Shown here in pieces: positions 47,701 to 59,800 of a stretch of 64,000 bases of DNA. A program made the translations under genes and the position numbers. This stretch comes from Argopecten irradians (taxonomy: Eukaryota > Mollusca > Bivalvia > Pectinida > Pectinidae). The stretch is taken from the NCBI RefSeq assembly GCF_041381155.1, contig NC_091143.1, forward strand, positions 37,711,996 to 37,775,995, given 5' to 3'. The first letter of the stretch is position 1. Each line of letters begins with the position of its first letter. Under the pieces are notes generated by a model. It ran no database searches. It was not told the origin of the DNA and worked only from the letters and a program-made list of their open reading frames with translations.

Positions 47701-50700
47701 CATATCTTAATAAAGTCTGTATTCGCCGTAATTAGCATCCAGGGCACTTATAAATAAGTAAAAGAAAGGAAGGGGAGGGGGGGTTAACTTATTAATCAAC
47801 CAAAATGTAAGTTTTGTACGAAAAAAGTCAGACAATTATTTAAAATCTTTCTTTACTCATGCATGGTACATCATTAATCTGTTACAGTAAATTAAACATG
47901 CCCTTTATCCTTTAATTTGAGATGCCTTATTATGTCATTATTCACATGTAAAAGGCTTCCAAGTTTATGTAATGATACAATGCTGATGTTAGTTGGGCTG
48001 TCACAGGTAGTAAATTTTGTCCCCGGATACCCGAATTTGAGTACTCGACCCGTACCCGGGTTCTCGACACAGATCTACTGCTTTAGTGACAAAATTGGGT
48101 TACGTTATGTTTGCTCTTTAGGAAGATCGGTTGATCGACGGAGATTCGATGAAATCATATGTGAGTTCAGTAAAGATAGCTTCAGTCGTTAATTGTCTAC
48201 TTCATTTCTATTGGACATTCATGATTGCTTATGAGCTGCCGTAAAGTGTCAGTCTAAACAGCGTGTCTATAGCATATAACAGTCCGAGAGGAAATGTTTT
48301 TGAACATGCGCAACCGGAAGCCTTCCGGTCATGTGACATAGTCTTCATTTGGATGGTCTCTAGTGTTATCCGATATGACTATAGTGTGACCTATTTAAGT
48401 GCACATGTCCGTCAAGTAGATTGCCAAATAAAAATTGGAACAATGTTGCATGTGAAAATGTTGTGAAAAGATAAGGTGTCATCCTAGCTTGGTGAGTGAA
48501 AATAAAACAAATGAGTCGGATTTTGTTATACTCTTGATATAAGTTCAAGACTTGTTTACATACAACCAGACAAATTGTCCTATTTTGACGGGTACCCGGG
48601 TACACATTTTTTGACCCTGTTACATCTCAAACCCAACCCGTAACCGGGTACTCATAACAGCCCTAGATGTTAGAGACATAACATGTTATAAAACATTGTT
48701 AAATTCATGGGATTGGGGAGCTTATATTTAATCATACAATTTTAACTCTTCTCCAGAAAAGGGGAGGGGCGCTAATCACAGCAAGTACAGTATTATCATC
48801 ATACAAAAAAATAGAAGATTTATACAAACTCTGTTCCCCTTTCCTGGAAAATGTTTCTGGCCAAATTAAGTGACCATGACTATTGACAATCCATATATAT
48901 AGGATTATATATATATATATATAATATAGTCAACGACTTTCCTCTTGTACATTCACCATTTCATGATGGCTCTTCAGGAGTAGAAATGTTTATTTTTCAA
49001 AGAACAAATTAATGACGTCACAAATAGCGTGACGTCACACGGTACACACGTTTACATAACAATAATATGAAGTTGCGCCATTTTCTATTATGGCCTATTG
49101 AGAGTTGGTTTTAATATTTTTATAAGTTGATTTTCTTTGTTTTCCAACAAAACAGAGTCTGAAGAATGCAATTGATATAAAGGTATAACATTAAATTGAT
49201 CACCTGCACAATCAGAAACATGCTTATTGACATTCAAATTACGTAGAGAATCCGTTCTTGTTTGTTGCCTATGAACAGTCATACGTGTTCTAAGTTCATT
49301 ACTAGTTTGGCCGATGTAAAAATCACCACAACGAGAACAAATTATAGCATATATCACACACTTCGATTTGCAATTCATATTTGCTTTTACAGTAAAATGC
49401 AAGCCATTTTTAAAAACATATGTACTACATTCAATAATAATTGGACATGTACCGCATCTAGGTATCTTACATTTCGACACCACGGGGTCAGCAATAGATT
49501 TATTGAACCTGGAACTTGTCAACATTTGTTTTAAATTTTTTAGGTTGTCTTCTACTATGCAAACTTGTATGGTTTTCAAAAATCTTTCTCATATGATCAC
49601 TACTTTGCATTAACTCATTACATTTATTTTTAATCACAGGAAAAATATTGAAATTTCTTGGATTGAAAGTAGAAACAAAAGGAATCAAAGCCGTATTAGC
49701 TTTATGTTCATGTATGCGGGATGTAAAAGGTCCCTTTTCAATTGCCTTATTTTTATTTTTATTTTTTTATAGGATTATATATATATATATAGTATATTCT
49801 GTTCCAGGATGGTTCTGGTCCAATTTGCTTAAAACTTTTTCACAACTTTATGACAAGTAGCGAACAAAGCAAAATATAATGTTGACGGAACACAGACAAT
49901 GGACACCACACCAGATGAGAAAGGGGTGCTTTAAAATAATCTCTAGATCGATTTTAGCTCCTGATTTTTGAAAAATCTATCTTATAATTATATCAGTAAA
50001 TACCCCATATGGAGCCCCTTTTCATCTTGAGTGTCAAAAATAAGTACATTGTACTAAGCACTGGCGTTGATGAACATTGACCTAGTGATGAACAATGATC
50101 ATGAGTAATGACCTGGTTTGATTCACTCATGAGTGACTGTATCAGTGACAATATCCTCGAGCTCTGATTCTTCATTGTCTGCAGGAACCGTAAAAAACAA
50201 GATAGTCATTTTAGCCCTGGCTATTATCATAAATGATGGCACAATTTTTGGGTCTGATCCCTATAGCCACGTAATCAATGTAAAACAATGAAAGTGCTTG
50301 AAGAATTATGTGGAATGGATTCCCTCCTGTGTAAGCTGCACAACTCAATGAACTTCATGTGTAACCTTATATAATTACCCTATGATAAGAAATACAATTT
50401 TCTTTGAAAAATGATATTAAACCCTGCGCAAGGCTATAATAAACACAGATTGACTCGGAAGGCCGGCATATGATACCTAGTTATATATGATCATTTTAAT
50501 AATGAGACAGCATACAGGGATAGCCCTATTTTATTCGTGAAATAGTAATATACTTATAATATAATATATATATAAATATTCTTTATAATGAATCAGAATA
50601 TCGCATACCTACAAAATATACAAATCTTATATTAATTCATTGCAAATTTGTCCAATGTTGGCAACAGATCTAAACTACGACACATGATACATGTTAACCC

Positions 50701-51159
50701 ATCACTTACTGACATAATATTGTGATACTATTTATAGGTGTCTCTGTATCAAATGCGTTTTGTGTTGTATTTACATATTTGATTAGATATTATAAAAAAA
50801 AAAAAAAAAAACAACATTTTCTTATAATAAATCGATATTATCTCCCCTTTATAAGCGCTATAGATGTCGTCGGCAATGCTGGAAAATGACGAAAGCATAA
50901 TTTATTTCCGGGAGATTGCTTTTTATGTCGGCATGTTTTCTTATTAGATCCGATTGTATTCTGAACAAATAGGGTCGTTGTAAAACCACTCGTCATATAC
51001 GTCGTTATAATGGATCAGCTGATCGAATGTCGTCATATACCAAAACAAATCGACAGAAGTTAGCTATTTCGTGTAGTTGTAACAACTTCTTTACTTACCG
51101 GCATATGTCTGAAAGACGATACATGCTAAAACGCAGATGGAAAGTACGGAAGCATACAT
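44719..51159 (-). CDS. BSG: Basigin/neuroplastin-like Ig membrane protein (7 exons)
   Basis: Joining the seven exons (51159-51099, 47429-47058, 46815-46618, 46343-46260, 45966-45667, 45440-45311, 44776-44719) keeps one frame throughout and gives 400 residues. A signal peptide (1-20) precedes Ig1 (Cys47/Cys123), Ig2 (Cys162/Cys220, Trp179) and Ig3 (Cys264/Trp276/Cys317, with DKGTYKC). The membrane helix, about 341-363, reads LWPFLGIVAEVIILCIIVFI. It has the proline and buried glutamate (Glu353) that mark basigin and neuroplastin, and YEKRR follows. The tail ends DEVRQRSVRT, matching the family's VRQR end. N-glycosylation motifs lie at Asn154 and Asn320. In vertebrates these proteins carry monocarboxylate transporters or PMCA to the plasma membrane; the same role is inferred here. 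Basigin versus neuroplastin orthology is not decided: three Ig domains suit either. Confidence 0.93.
44824..45043. mobile_element. CRE-bearing palindromic MITE (family C), in BSG-like intron 6
   Basis: The inverted ends TTTGCATATTAAAGAGTTAT and AGCTAACTCTGTAATATGCA pair well and lead to GGGTACGTATTGATTGT against ACAATCGATACCTACCC. It contains TGACGTCAT twice, because a 48-base internal unit (44858-44905) is exactly duplicated at 44906-44953. The second family copy, without the duplication, is at 56313-56485 in COPE intron 4. Confidence 0.85.
45311..45440 (-). CDS. BSG: BSG-like exon 6: transmembrane helix
   Basis: 130 bases, phase 1 in and phase 2 out, acceptor TTTTTCAG, donor GTAAGT. It encodes the helix with Pro346 and Glu353, then YEKRRGKQMEDEADSPDYP. 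This is the most diagnostic exon for the basigin/neuroplastin family. Confidence 0.95.
45667..45966 (-). CDS. BSG: BSG-like exon 5: Ig domain 3
   Basis: 100 codons, phase 1/1, acceptor GCCTTGAAG, donor GTATGT. A membrane-proximal I-set domain: NLILKCPVTGYP (Cys264), VSWLRDD (Trp276) and EFSDKGTYKCMANST (Cys317 and the Asn320 glycosylation motif). Confidence 0.94.
46260..46343 (-). CDS. BSG: BSG-like exon 4: end of Ig domain 2
   Basis: 28 codons, phase 1/1, acceptor TTATTTCAG, donor GTGAGT. It encodes EWGDLGRYQCEFTFTTS with the D-x-G-x-Y-x-C motif (Cys220) and closes domain 2. The Ig2 module is thus split by an intron. Confidence 0.93.
46618..46815 (-). CDS. BSG: BSG-like exon 3: first part of Ig domain 2
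   Basis: 66 codons, phase 1/1, acceptor GTTATAACAG, donor GTATGT. It contains NETSSKLSCVPEF (Cys162) and YTLAWTKEG (Trp179). The Ig fold is completed only in exon 4. Confidence 0.93.
47058..47429 (-). CDS. BSG: BSG-like exon 2: Ig domain 1
   Basis: 124 codons, phase 1 at both ends. Acceptor CTACTTGCAG, donor GTATTT. It encodes the whole first Ig module: LEGGELEITCKYS with Cys47, WTVITL and TVADTGRYFCIYEP with Cys123. The symmetric phase makes it a removable cassette, as in vertebrate basigin and neuroplastin, whose long forms differ by such an extra Ig domain. Confidence 0.93.
47993..48665. mobile_element. hAT-like MITE in BSG-like intron 1
   Basis: A 673-bp element with short inverted ends (TTGGGCTGT and its partner ACAGCCCTA) and a perfect 8-base target duplication GATGTTAG at 47985-47992 and 48666-48673. 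Eight-base duplications and TAGGGCTG-like ends are typical of hAT transposons. The subterminal regions carry CCCGTACCCGGG-type words at both ends in inverted orientation (about 48041-48062 and 48590-48602). There is no transposase frame, so it is non-autonomous. Confidence 0.85.
48921..49767 (-). mobile_element. 5'-truncated Penelope-like element with GIY-YIG endonuclease
   Basis: Minus strand, in BSG-like intron 1. The peptides GPFTSRIHEHKANTALIPFV and NPRNFNIFPVIKNKC (about 49600-49740) are the linker after the RT thumb. SIADPVVSKCKIPRCGTCPI, YAIICSRCGDFYIGQTSNEL and RTRMTVHR (49088-49500) form the CCHH motif and GIY-YIG-type endonuclease. The RT is absent. The copy is flanked by 23-base direct repeats (starting TATAGGATTATATATA, at 48898-48920 and 49768-49790), consistent with a target duplication. 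The frame shows a break between linker and endonuclease, so it is inactive. Confidence 0.88.
49791..51098. other. BSG-like intron 1, remainder
   Basis: No further coding exon is needed between exons 1 and 2, since their phases match directly. A minus-strand acceptor-like TTCCTGCAG at about 50179-50187 is followed by an acidic frame (DNEESELEDIVTDTVTHE) that soon meets a stop. It was not called as an exon. Confidence 0.5.
51099..51159 (-). CDS. BSG: BSG-like exon 1: start codon and signal peptide
   Basis: The ATG at 51159-51157 opens MYASVLSICVLACIVFQTYA, a hydrophobic signal peptide. The exon ends in one extra base before the donor GTAAGT (phase 1). The join to exon 2 gives Ala-Asp-Glu-Pro in frame without any intervening exon. 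The 5' UTR lies at higher coordinates. Confidence 0.88.
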
Positions 51160-53755
51160 ATTTGACGTTGATTCCTGATACTATATTAGTAAATTCGTCT
51201 AGTCCTCGTCCTTGACAAAATGGCTGTATTAGGACGTAAATTGAGAAGTGCGCATGCGTGTATTATCTATGCAAAGGCGAGTTCGAGGAGCGATACACGG
51301 CGCATATAACTAATTATAACTTACGGTACAACTCAAAAATATTTTCTGTTGCAATTATTTTGGCCAAGGACGTATAAATCCTTGGTTTGGCGCTATATTA
51401 TCACTACCTGCCGACAAGTACTTTCCTTTGGTATATGCTTTAAAACATTAAGTACTAAGGATGAAAATAAAACATTTAATCAAGATCTAAAAAAAAAAAT
51501 GTAAACAACATGTATTTCACTTTCAAGGAAAAACAAGGGCATTACTTTTTTTTTTTTTTTTTTATTTATTTGTCAAGCAATATATCAATATTTTACATTA
51601 AATACATAATCATGAAATATTAATATAGTGATATCTTCCATGCACATCTTTCATTCTGCCATTCTTTCATTCAGCAGTATAATTATTTTGAGTTTTTTGA
51701 TAGAGAGGGAGGAGGGAGAGAAAAATATAAAATAAAGAAAATAGAATTGGGAAAGAAAGAAGGGATAATGGGATGAACTAGAAAGGAGAGATCGTGAAGA
51801 ATAAGAATTAAATGTAGATCGATATATTATTCTTATATGAAAAATAATGAATAAACCAATGAAAACATGAGTAAAAATAGATAGAAAGGAACTTGAAAGG
51901 AAGAAAGAAAAGACAGAAAGAAGGGAAAAAAGTAGACAAGAAGTTAGATGGACATTTTATTTTTGATAGTGACAATTGAATCAAAATTTACTGCTCAACA
52001 TCCCGATCAATAGCAAGCATGACACATGTATGTATGACAACAAATAAATATATATTCTATTTTAATAAAAGATATGTGCAACTGTCAGGGAATTGTAAGT
52101 TCTACTAGCTTTATCCATTTTTCCAATCTTAAACTACATGAATTAGACGGTGTTGCTTGGACAAAGCCTTCCAACAAGTCATTGTAATATATTTGTAAAC
52201 ACGAACCGTATAGAAACACACAAAAGGTCTTCTAGAATTGCAGTTAATTCTGAAGAAGTCATTCAACAAAGCAACCATTCACAAACTGTCAATAATGACT
52301 CAATATTACACATGTTAACACAAATACAAGCGACCACATGTAGATATGCTGTTACATGCATGTTAAAGGGAGTTACTTTATGCTGAAAGACAACGGTAGC
52401 TAAAATATTATACATTTTATTTTGTACGAAAAGGTAAGCCGGTACCTACATGCATCTCAGAATATAAAGGATAGAATTATTGGGAAATAGAATAGAAAGC
52501 ATTTAAATCGATTGTTCAATTTTTCAGAGATAATAAAACAGAAATGTTATGGTCATTGTAAAATGAAAAAAAAGCTTTCAAAGGAAAAGAAATATTATTT
52601 TGTCTTACAATGTGACTTAATATTTTAAATTGGCATACCATTTGTTGCATCAGTACCTATTTGATTCAATGCATTTGCTAGAGGCCATTATTTTGAATGC
52701 TTTATGAAGATAAAACCTACAGATCTTTTTTAATTTGATATTTGTGCAATACACTAAACACCATTTTTTAACAAGATATATATTTTTAAACACACACATT
52801 TTAAATATATACATATACATCACATCACAAACATACATACATTTATAAAACAAATTAAAATGTCCAGCCTAAAAAGACTTATGAGACATTAAGTTTCGCA
52901 TTAAGCATTTGTATCACCATATAAAGATTGCTTTCACTAAATGTTACCACAAAAAGGTTTAATAAAATAAAAATTGGTCACTTCTATCCCAATGTTATCT
53001 GGCATTATTGCAATATGACATATGTATGACTGTATATGATTATAAAATATGCTAATTATCACAGGTCCAATTAAACTTTTTTTACGTGTAGCTTTGTTTG
53101 GATATACAGCATATGCAACTAATCACACGATAAGAAAATATTCTTTTGAGAATATGTTATCGTTTTACGATATTGAACATCTACTTGATTATGTTGTAGA
53201 TTCGGAACATTTTAAAAAGGGAACCCTGGTGTATACCTCGAGAGGGCAATATTAAAGCATCCCTATCGCAGGTCCTTGGTGTCTTTTGAATCTCTTACAG
53301 GTTCTCTCTCATATCATTACAAAATGTACCTGGGTTTTGTTTCAATAGTTCGTTGGCAATATTCAATGGTAGCTAACTGTAACAGGTCCTTTTTACAGTA
53401 AATCGTAGGAAACTAATAAGTAAATAAACAAGATTATAATTCATAAATAATTAGCAAGATAGAACAAACAAATAACATTTAAAAAATGGACTTGGATTAG
53501 AGTCCGAAAGAATAGTATGCAACTGTCATTAAGAGTTACCTCCCATTGAATGACCAGGATTACTGGTACAGCTATCGGAAACGGGAACGGGAACGGCATA
53601 CACGGATTCTCTCCGTCCATTATACGAAATCCCAATCAACCAGACTCTTTTGACAAATCTTTTTTCGTCCCAAGTGTAAAAGCGTCTAGTTGATCGAGAA
53701 AATTAGAGAGTACACGTCGCTGATTTAATGTTGTAGACCTGTCGAAGAACTGAAA
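51160..53755. promoter_or_regulatory. Shared intergenic region between divergent BSG-like and COPE genes
   Basis: About 2.6 kb separates the two start codons. Both 5' UTRs and promoters must lie here or begin here. No clear TATA box or CpG-rich block was identified. It contains a T run at 51547-51563, an AG-rich stretch on the plus strand at about 51700-51960 (GAGGGAGGAGGGAGAG and GAAAGAAAG words), and near COPE a GGGAACGGGAACGG repeat (53582-53595). No exon or transposon was recognised. The size is larger than typical for a shared bidirectional promoter, so independent promoters are as likely. Confidence 0.45.
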
Positions 53756-53851
53756 ATGGCCCAAGACAATGTCGATGAACTTTTCGAGATAAGAACAGCT
53801 TTCTTTACTGGAGATTATCAACACTGCATCAATGAGTCACATAAATTAAAG
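53756..53851 (+). CDS. COPE: COPE exon 1
   Basis: 32 codons from the ATG at 53756 (context GAAAATGG) to LK before GTAAGC, phase 0. It encodes the first helical repeat, LFEIRTAFFTGDYQHCINES. The ATG is the first in this frame with the conserved N-terminus. Confidence 0.95.
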
Positions 53852-56800
53852 GTAAGCTACCAGACTTAACCCCTGTGACAGCTCCGGATCCTTCGGTAGG
53901 CTTCATACAGAACAGTCTGACACTAACCCAGAAGCAAAAATAACACAAACATATGATAGTGGGTATTGTCATTTTAACTTCTATAGTAGTATATATTCAC
54001 TGTACAAAATGAATGTACATACTACAGTGTTCATGTGTGTAGTGTACATGTAGTTTGTTGTGATGATGATAGGGAGGGGGGGGGGGGGGGGGGGGCGATT
54101 GTTGTTTACATGTGTCCTCTAAAAAGATGTGTTGTCAGATTTGGCAATAATGACTTAGTTCCAGTAAATGTCATATATGTGTTAATACATGAATATTTAT
54201 GGTTATATTTTCAGCCCTCTAACCAGGAGACAAAGATCCAGAGAGATGTGCTGATGTACCGTGCTTACTTGTCTCAGAAGAAGTATGGAGTATGTTTGGA
54301 TGACATTAGTTCTGCCAGTCCAGACGAGCTTCAGGCAGTGCGCATGTATGCTGATTATCTGTCAAATGAATCAAAACGGTAAGAACTTGTAAGACATTGC
54401 TCTTACATGCACCTTAGTGATGTGAATTACACTTGCTGATCATTGTTGTGTACATGTAAGGGTGACAAAACACTAAATATTAATATTGTGTCTTTTGTAA
54501 CTTTGGGATAGTTTACTCATGTGAAATAAATTTTGTATCCATCAACCTTGTGTAACCACTATTTTCGCAATGAAAAAAATAAGCTTGACTAATTATAAAA
54601 CAAAATAAAACTAGATGTCGATCTGGATCTGTAAATGGTAGAAAGAAAAATACCCAACTCCATGTGAAATATAGGTCTAAATCTGAGGTAGGCATGGTTA
54701 TAGCTGCACTGTTGTAGTGGAAAAGATGTACATATATACAAATCAATTCTGATAACTAGAAAGAATCATCAGAAGTGCATTTATATCTATTCGATTTCAC
54801 CAGTAGCTCTTGATATATAGCCGAGTTAGAGGTAAAACTTTGTGCCCAATTTCATGGTAGGATCATGGAGGCTTGAAAAGTTGTTGTAAATATTGAAAGG
54901 ACAAATCAATGTGAGTTTTATACAATTGAAAAGTATTTATTCTGGTTTGAAAGCTGTAATTATTGACAAAAATTATGCCTTTTTTTATAGAAATTTTGGC
55001 AATTACAAGTATCCGGTACATACCGGTACTGTACAGGTTTTGTAAGGTACTGGGTACTCGCACTATATAGCTATCATATCGTAACATTCATGGTGTATCG
55101 TTACAATCGAGGTGTATACCTTAACTTTAAGTAGAATGTACAAAAACCTTGTGCATTTATTTAAACCACAGATAGGTGTATTATTGTAAACATTGATTTA
55201 TTTGGAATTCTTACATGTCAATGTGCTTGTACTTGTTCAAGAAAACTTTTTCTTTGTAGAGATGCACTTTTGCGTGACCTAGATTCCAAGATGAGTGGGA
55301 ACTTTGATGTTAGCAACAGTATATTTCTTGTGATGGCTGCCTCTATTTACTACCATGACCAGGTCAGTATCCATTATAACTAACAGTACATTTCTAGTGA
55401 TGGCCGCCTCTATTTACAACCACAATCAGGTAAGTTTCCATAGTAACAGTACATTTCTAGTGATGACTGCCTCTATTTACTACCACAATCAGGTCTGTAT
55501 CCATATAAGTAACAGTACATTTCAGTGACAATATTCCTGCCTGTAGCTAAAGCTATAGTAAAAGCATCTGCTTGGCAACCATTCACAAACTTGACTTACT
55601 GAGTATTGAAAAATGGTGGTCAGAAATTCAACCAAACTTGACTATATCTATTACCAGTCCCTATCTTAGGGGTAGTTACTCACTAAGCTCAATGATACTT
55701 TATACTGTCTATAATATTGTTGTTCATCTATCTAAAGTTTGATGAAACAGTCCCGATGATAGTACAGACTTTGATCATATGTCATGATCAGGCTCCAGGA
55801 TCATGATCTATGAAACAGAATAAAGTCCAAAAATGTCTTAATTTTTAACTTAGCCAATCAAGGGTGACGTTACAAAGAGTTACATCATTTATTATTGGTT
55901 AAATCTAAACTTATGTCTAAGATTCTTTCATGATCCTGGAGCCAGGTGATCATTAAGACCCACAGGCTTATTGCTTAGTTGTACAAAATATTTATATAAA
56001 CAACTTCTCTGAATGAGTCAGGTGAGCAATACAGGCCCTCTTGGCTTCTTTTTGTTTGCAAGAGAGTGCTGTTTTTGCTGCTGTTGAATACAAGATCATG
56101 GATATGTGATATTACAAGTTTTTTTTGTCTTTTTGTTCACAGAATTATGATTCTGCTCTCCGTACTCTTCACCAGTCAGACAACTTAGAGTGGTAAGGAA
56201 TTTCATTCATACCTAATAATGTAGATACACATTGATATAGGCCAATTCAGGACAAGTCAAATGTCCTGACTTGAAATTAAGACTTCATCTAGCCTATAGC
56301 TAATATTCTGTATTTGCACATTACAGAGTTATCTGCCCTTACAGGTAGGTATTGATTGTGACGTCATGTGTTTCAGTGCGTAACGTCATACTCTTCAGCG
56401 AAAACAACATGAATTGGGCTCACAAAATAATGACGTAACAATCGATACCTACCCACAAGGGAGCTAACTTTGTAATGTGCAAAGACAGAAAAGATCATGA
56501 ATGTAACTCTTAGAGAGAGTACACATAATAACATCATAGACAATTGTATACGAAATTCTGATGATTTCTGCACCACAAATAATATTTGTAGTTTTTAACT
56601 CACCTGCCCGAAGGGCAAGTGAGCTTATTCTATGGTGCAGCGTCCGTCGTCCAGCCGTCCGCCGTCAAGCCGTCCGCCGTCAACTTTTCCATTTAAACAA
56701 CTTCTTCTCCAAAACTTGGAGACCTAGAGTCCTGAAATTTGACTTATAGCATGTTGGGATGAAGGGCTACCAAGTTTATTCAAATGAATGACCTTGACCT

Positions 56801-59800
56801 TCATTCAAGGTCACAGGGGTCAAACAGGCTAAAATCTTTAAACAACTTCTTTTTAATAACCAAGAGGCAAAGAGCCCTCTAATGTGCTTAGGGATGATAT
56901 AAATTCTTATTTACTCCATTTGTTAAGTATGAACATGTATGATTACCAGATTGCATGTGAGCGATTCGGGCCCATTGGGCCCTTGTTTTATGTTTAAATG
57001 ATTCTAGAATGTTTTGTGTATGCTCTATAGGGTCAGAAGTTAACCAGAAGTAATATATATTATAATGTACAAATTTTCCTTACAGCCTGGCCCTAACAAT
57101 ACAGATCCTACTTAAGTTGGACAGAGTCGATTTAGCAAGGTGAGTAATATCAACAGGTAAGGTCTATGGTTTAAAAAAGTAAACCTTTTGATGTGCTGTG
57201 GCAATTCCTATATAAATAGTAAATCCCTGATAATATGCGAAAGTCATTTAAGCATTGATGTTACTATTTTTTAACTTCATTGGGGTATGAAAGTAATTCT
57301 GTTTGTAAACTGTGTGAATCCGCATAGCGGATTATCAAAAAAGTTTGCAAACAAAATTTCTTTTATACCCCAATGAAGTTAAAAAATTGTAACATCAATG
57401 CTTATAATTAATTTTTCAGACTACTTGATAACAAAAAATACGTCTAAACGTACGATACCATTGATTTTCCAAAGGAATGTTTTTTCTAATTCAATACGTA
57501 GCGTCGACGTCTCTATTGTGACGTCATGATAACGTCGGGTTTTCGCGCCATTCTCAGATTTTTTCTTCATAGTGTATGAAGAAAAAGTATCAGCCAATCA
57601 GAAAGTCTGATGCAGTATGAAAACAAATAAAAAATAATTATTTAACTAGTTGTTGAACATGATGTACTTTGGGTAGTTAGGGCTGTGTTGATTAATGTAA
57701 TCTATTTGAATTTTATTTCCAGAAAAGAACTAAAAAGAATGCAGGAAGTAGATGAAGATAGTGTTTTGTTCCAACTAGCACAAGCCTGGTTTAATTTAGC
57801 TGTTGTAAGTACACACTGACATCTAAAACATCCTATACGGATTAATCATACTCTATATTGTTAGCCGTCATCAATTCCGATCTCCATTTGTCCACGGTCA
57901 TGTTTGCTCATTCTTTAATTTATCCTTTTTCCCATAAACAATGCGTTATCACCTTTGATATACATAAGCAATTAAAGAAGGGATTTGTCTCGTATTTCAT
58001 ATAGGTTTTCCTTCATGTCTATGCGTATTAAGTTACTGTTGATATTGGCAGATATGAAAACACTGGCAATAAGTATATATTCTGAGCATGAAATTTTCTG
58101 ACTCGCATGATTCAAAAAAATAAATTTGTTGAGATTTGATACTGCTCACTGTGGTATTACATATCTCTGTATATGTCTGACACAGGGAGGTGAGAAATTC
58201 CAGGATGCATACTATATATTCCAAGAACTAGCTGACAAGCACAATCCTACACCACTCCTGCTTAATGGTCAAGCTGCCTCGTACATGGGCCAGGGAAAGT
58301 TTGATGACGCCGAGTCTGTCCTACAGGAAGCAATGGATAGGGTAAGTATATATATGTATACCATTTTCACTGCTATAACTGCTATTTACAGTGGAACCCA
58401 GTTAATGTAAAGTCCTTGGGGAGTGGAAAATCTCTTCATTTTATCCAAAATTAAATATAACCAAGAAGAAAGATAATGGACATACGAAAACAGGGATTTT
58501 AATTCATTTCAAATTAGAAATATTTCAATATAACCAATTTCAAATTAAGTGAGCTCCACGGTAGTACTGTACGCAACAAAATATAGATTCTAACATTCGC
58601 TAATCAAACATTGTTTTGATAAGCAATAATTATATATCCTATTCGACCCAATAAGCTATAAGTGCCCCTCCCCCCTTTTGAAGCCACAACTTCAATTGCA
58701 GGAGCATAAGACCAAAATTATCAAAGCTGTATAAGTTAACAAAAATTTGGTCTTATTATATCAGCACTTTTTCCTTTTTATTTTAAATTTAAACACCCTG
58801 GGCGCTTATTAGGTCAAATACAGTATACCTGGTACCTATTATTTTGCGCACAAAATGATATATTGGTGTAATATTGTTAAACTTCAGGTGTTACTCATAC
58901 ATGTAATAGCACTAGTCTAAGAATATTGTCTGTTTATGAAATGTAACATTTAATTTTAATATTATAAAGGAGAAAAAAATATCTATTGAAGTGGTATCTT
59001 CCACACATTGATGTTTGGCTCATCCTCATTCTATAGTTAGAAAACATTTTAGTTTTTGAGTTTTGTGTCACAAGGATCTGTGATCAGCCACATATCCTCA
59101 TTGGTTGTACACTAGACTAGCCTGGTTCTTTTTGTGTTAGTACACTGTAGTATAACTGTAAATAAATTTAATTTGAACTCGCCTTGACATAACAAGAACA
59201 GTTGGTTTTATATCTTGATGAGGGTAAAACATCATTTCAGGATTCCAATAATGCGGAGACATTGGTGAACATGGTCATCCTATCACAACATCTTGGCAAG
59301 GCTCCAGAGGTAAGCAGATGTTCTCATTTCTACCTTTCTAACTTACCAGGGATCCATTTGGCCATTAAATTATGAATAGAAAATGTCAAATATATCAACA
59401 TATCATACTTAGGATTTCTTTGTGAATGAGATTGCTTCACATTAGCTGAATGACTGTAACACACCACAAATCAATAAAAATGACACGGAGTAAATGTCTT
59501 GTTTTAGCAAACATATCATTCAATCAGTATCATACTATATACATTTACAGGTGAGCAATAGATACATCTCCCAGCTGAAAGACTCCTATAGAAGTCATCC
59601 ATTTGTGAAAGATTATCTACACAAGGTAAGAATGTTTTCTCAAGGTATTATTAGTTTTTTTTAGAAATAATTGATAATAATCTGTAATATACATAATACA
59701 CAACAGAACCATTTTCATAATTATGCCTTATAACTTAATAAAAATCTGAATAGGAAAATATTACTGAAGTTCTGGAATTAAAAACAAATAGAGAAATTAC

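Noticed and set aside
49262-49613. Plus-strand open frames
   Set aside because: Antisense shadows of the Penelope-like endonuclease.
50126-50178. Alternative BSG-like exon in intron 1
   Set aside because: It has an acceptor-like sequence and an in-phase acidic peptide, but meets a stop after 18 residues and has no convincing donor.
53049-53255. 68-residue protein between BSG-like and COPE
   Set aside because: No family resemblance, AT-driven composition, no splice or conservation support.
53636-53824. 62-residue minus-strand protein
   Set aside because: Antisense to COPE exon 1.
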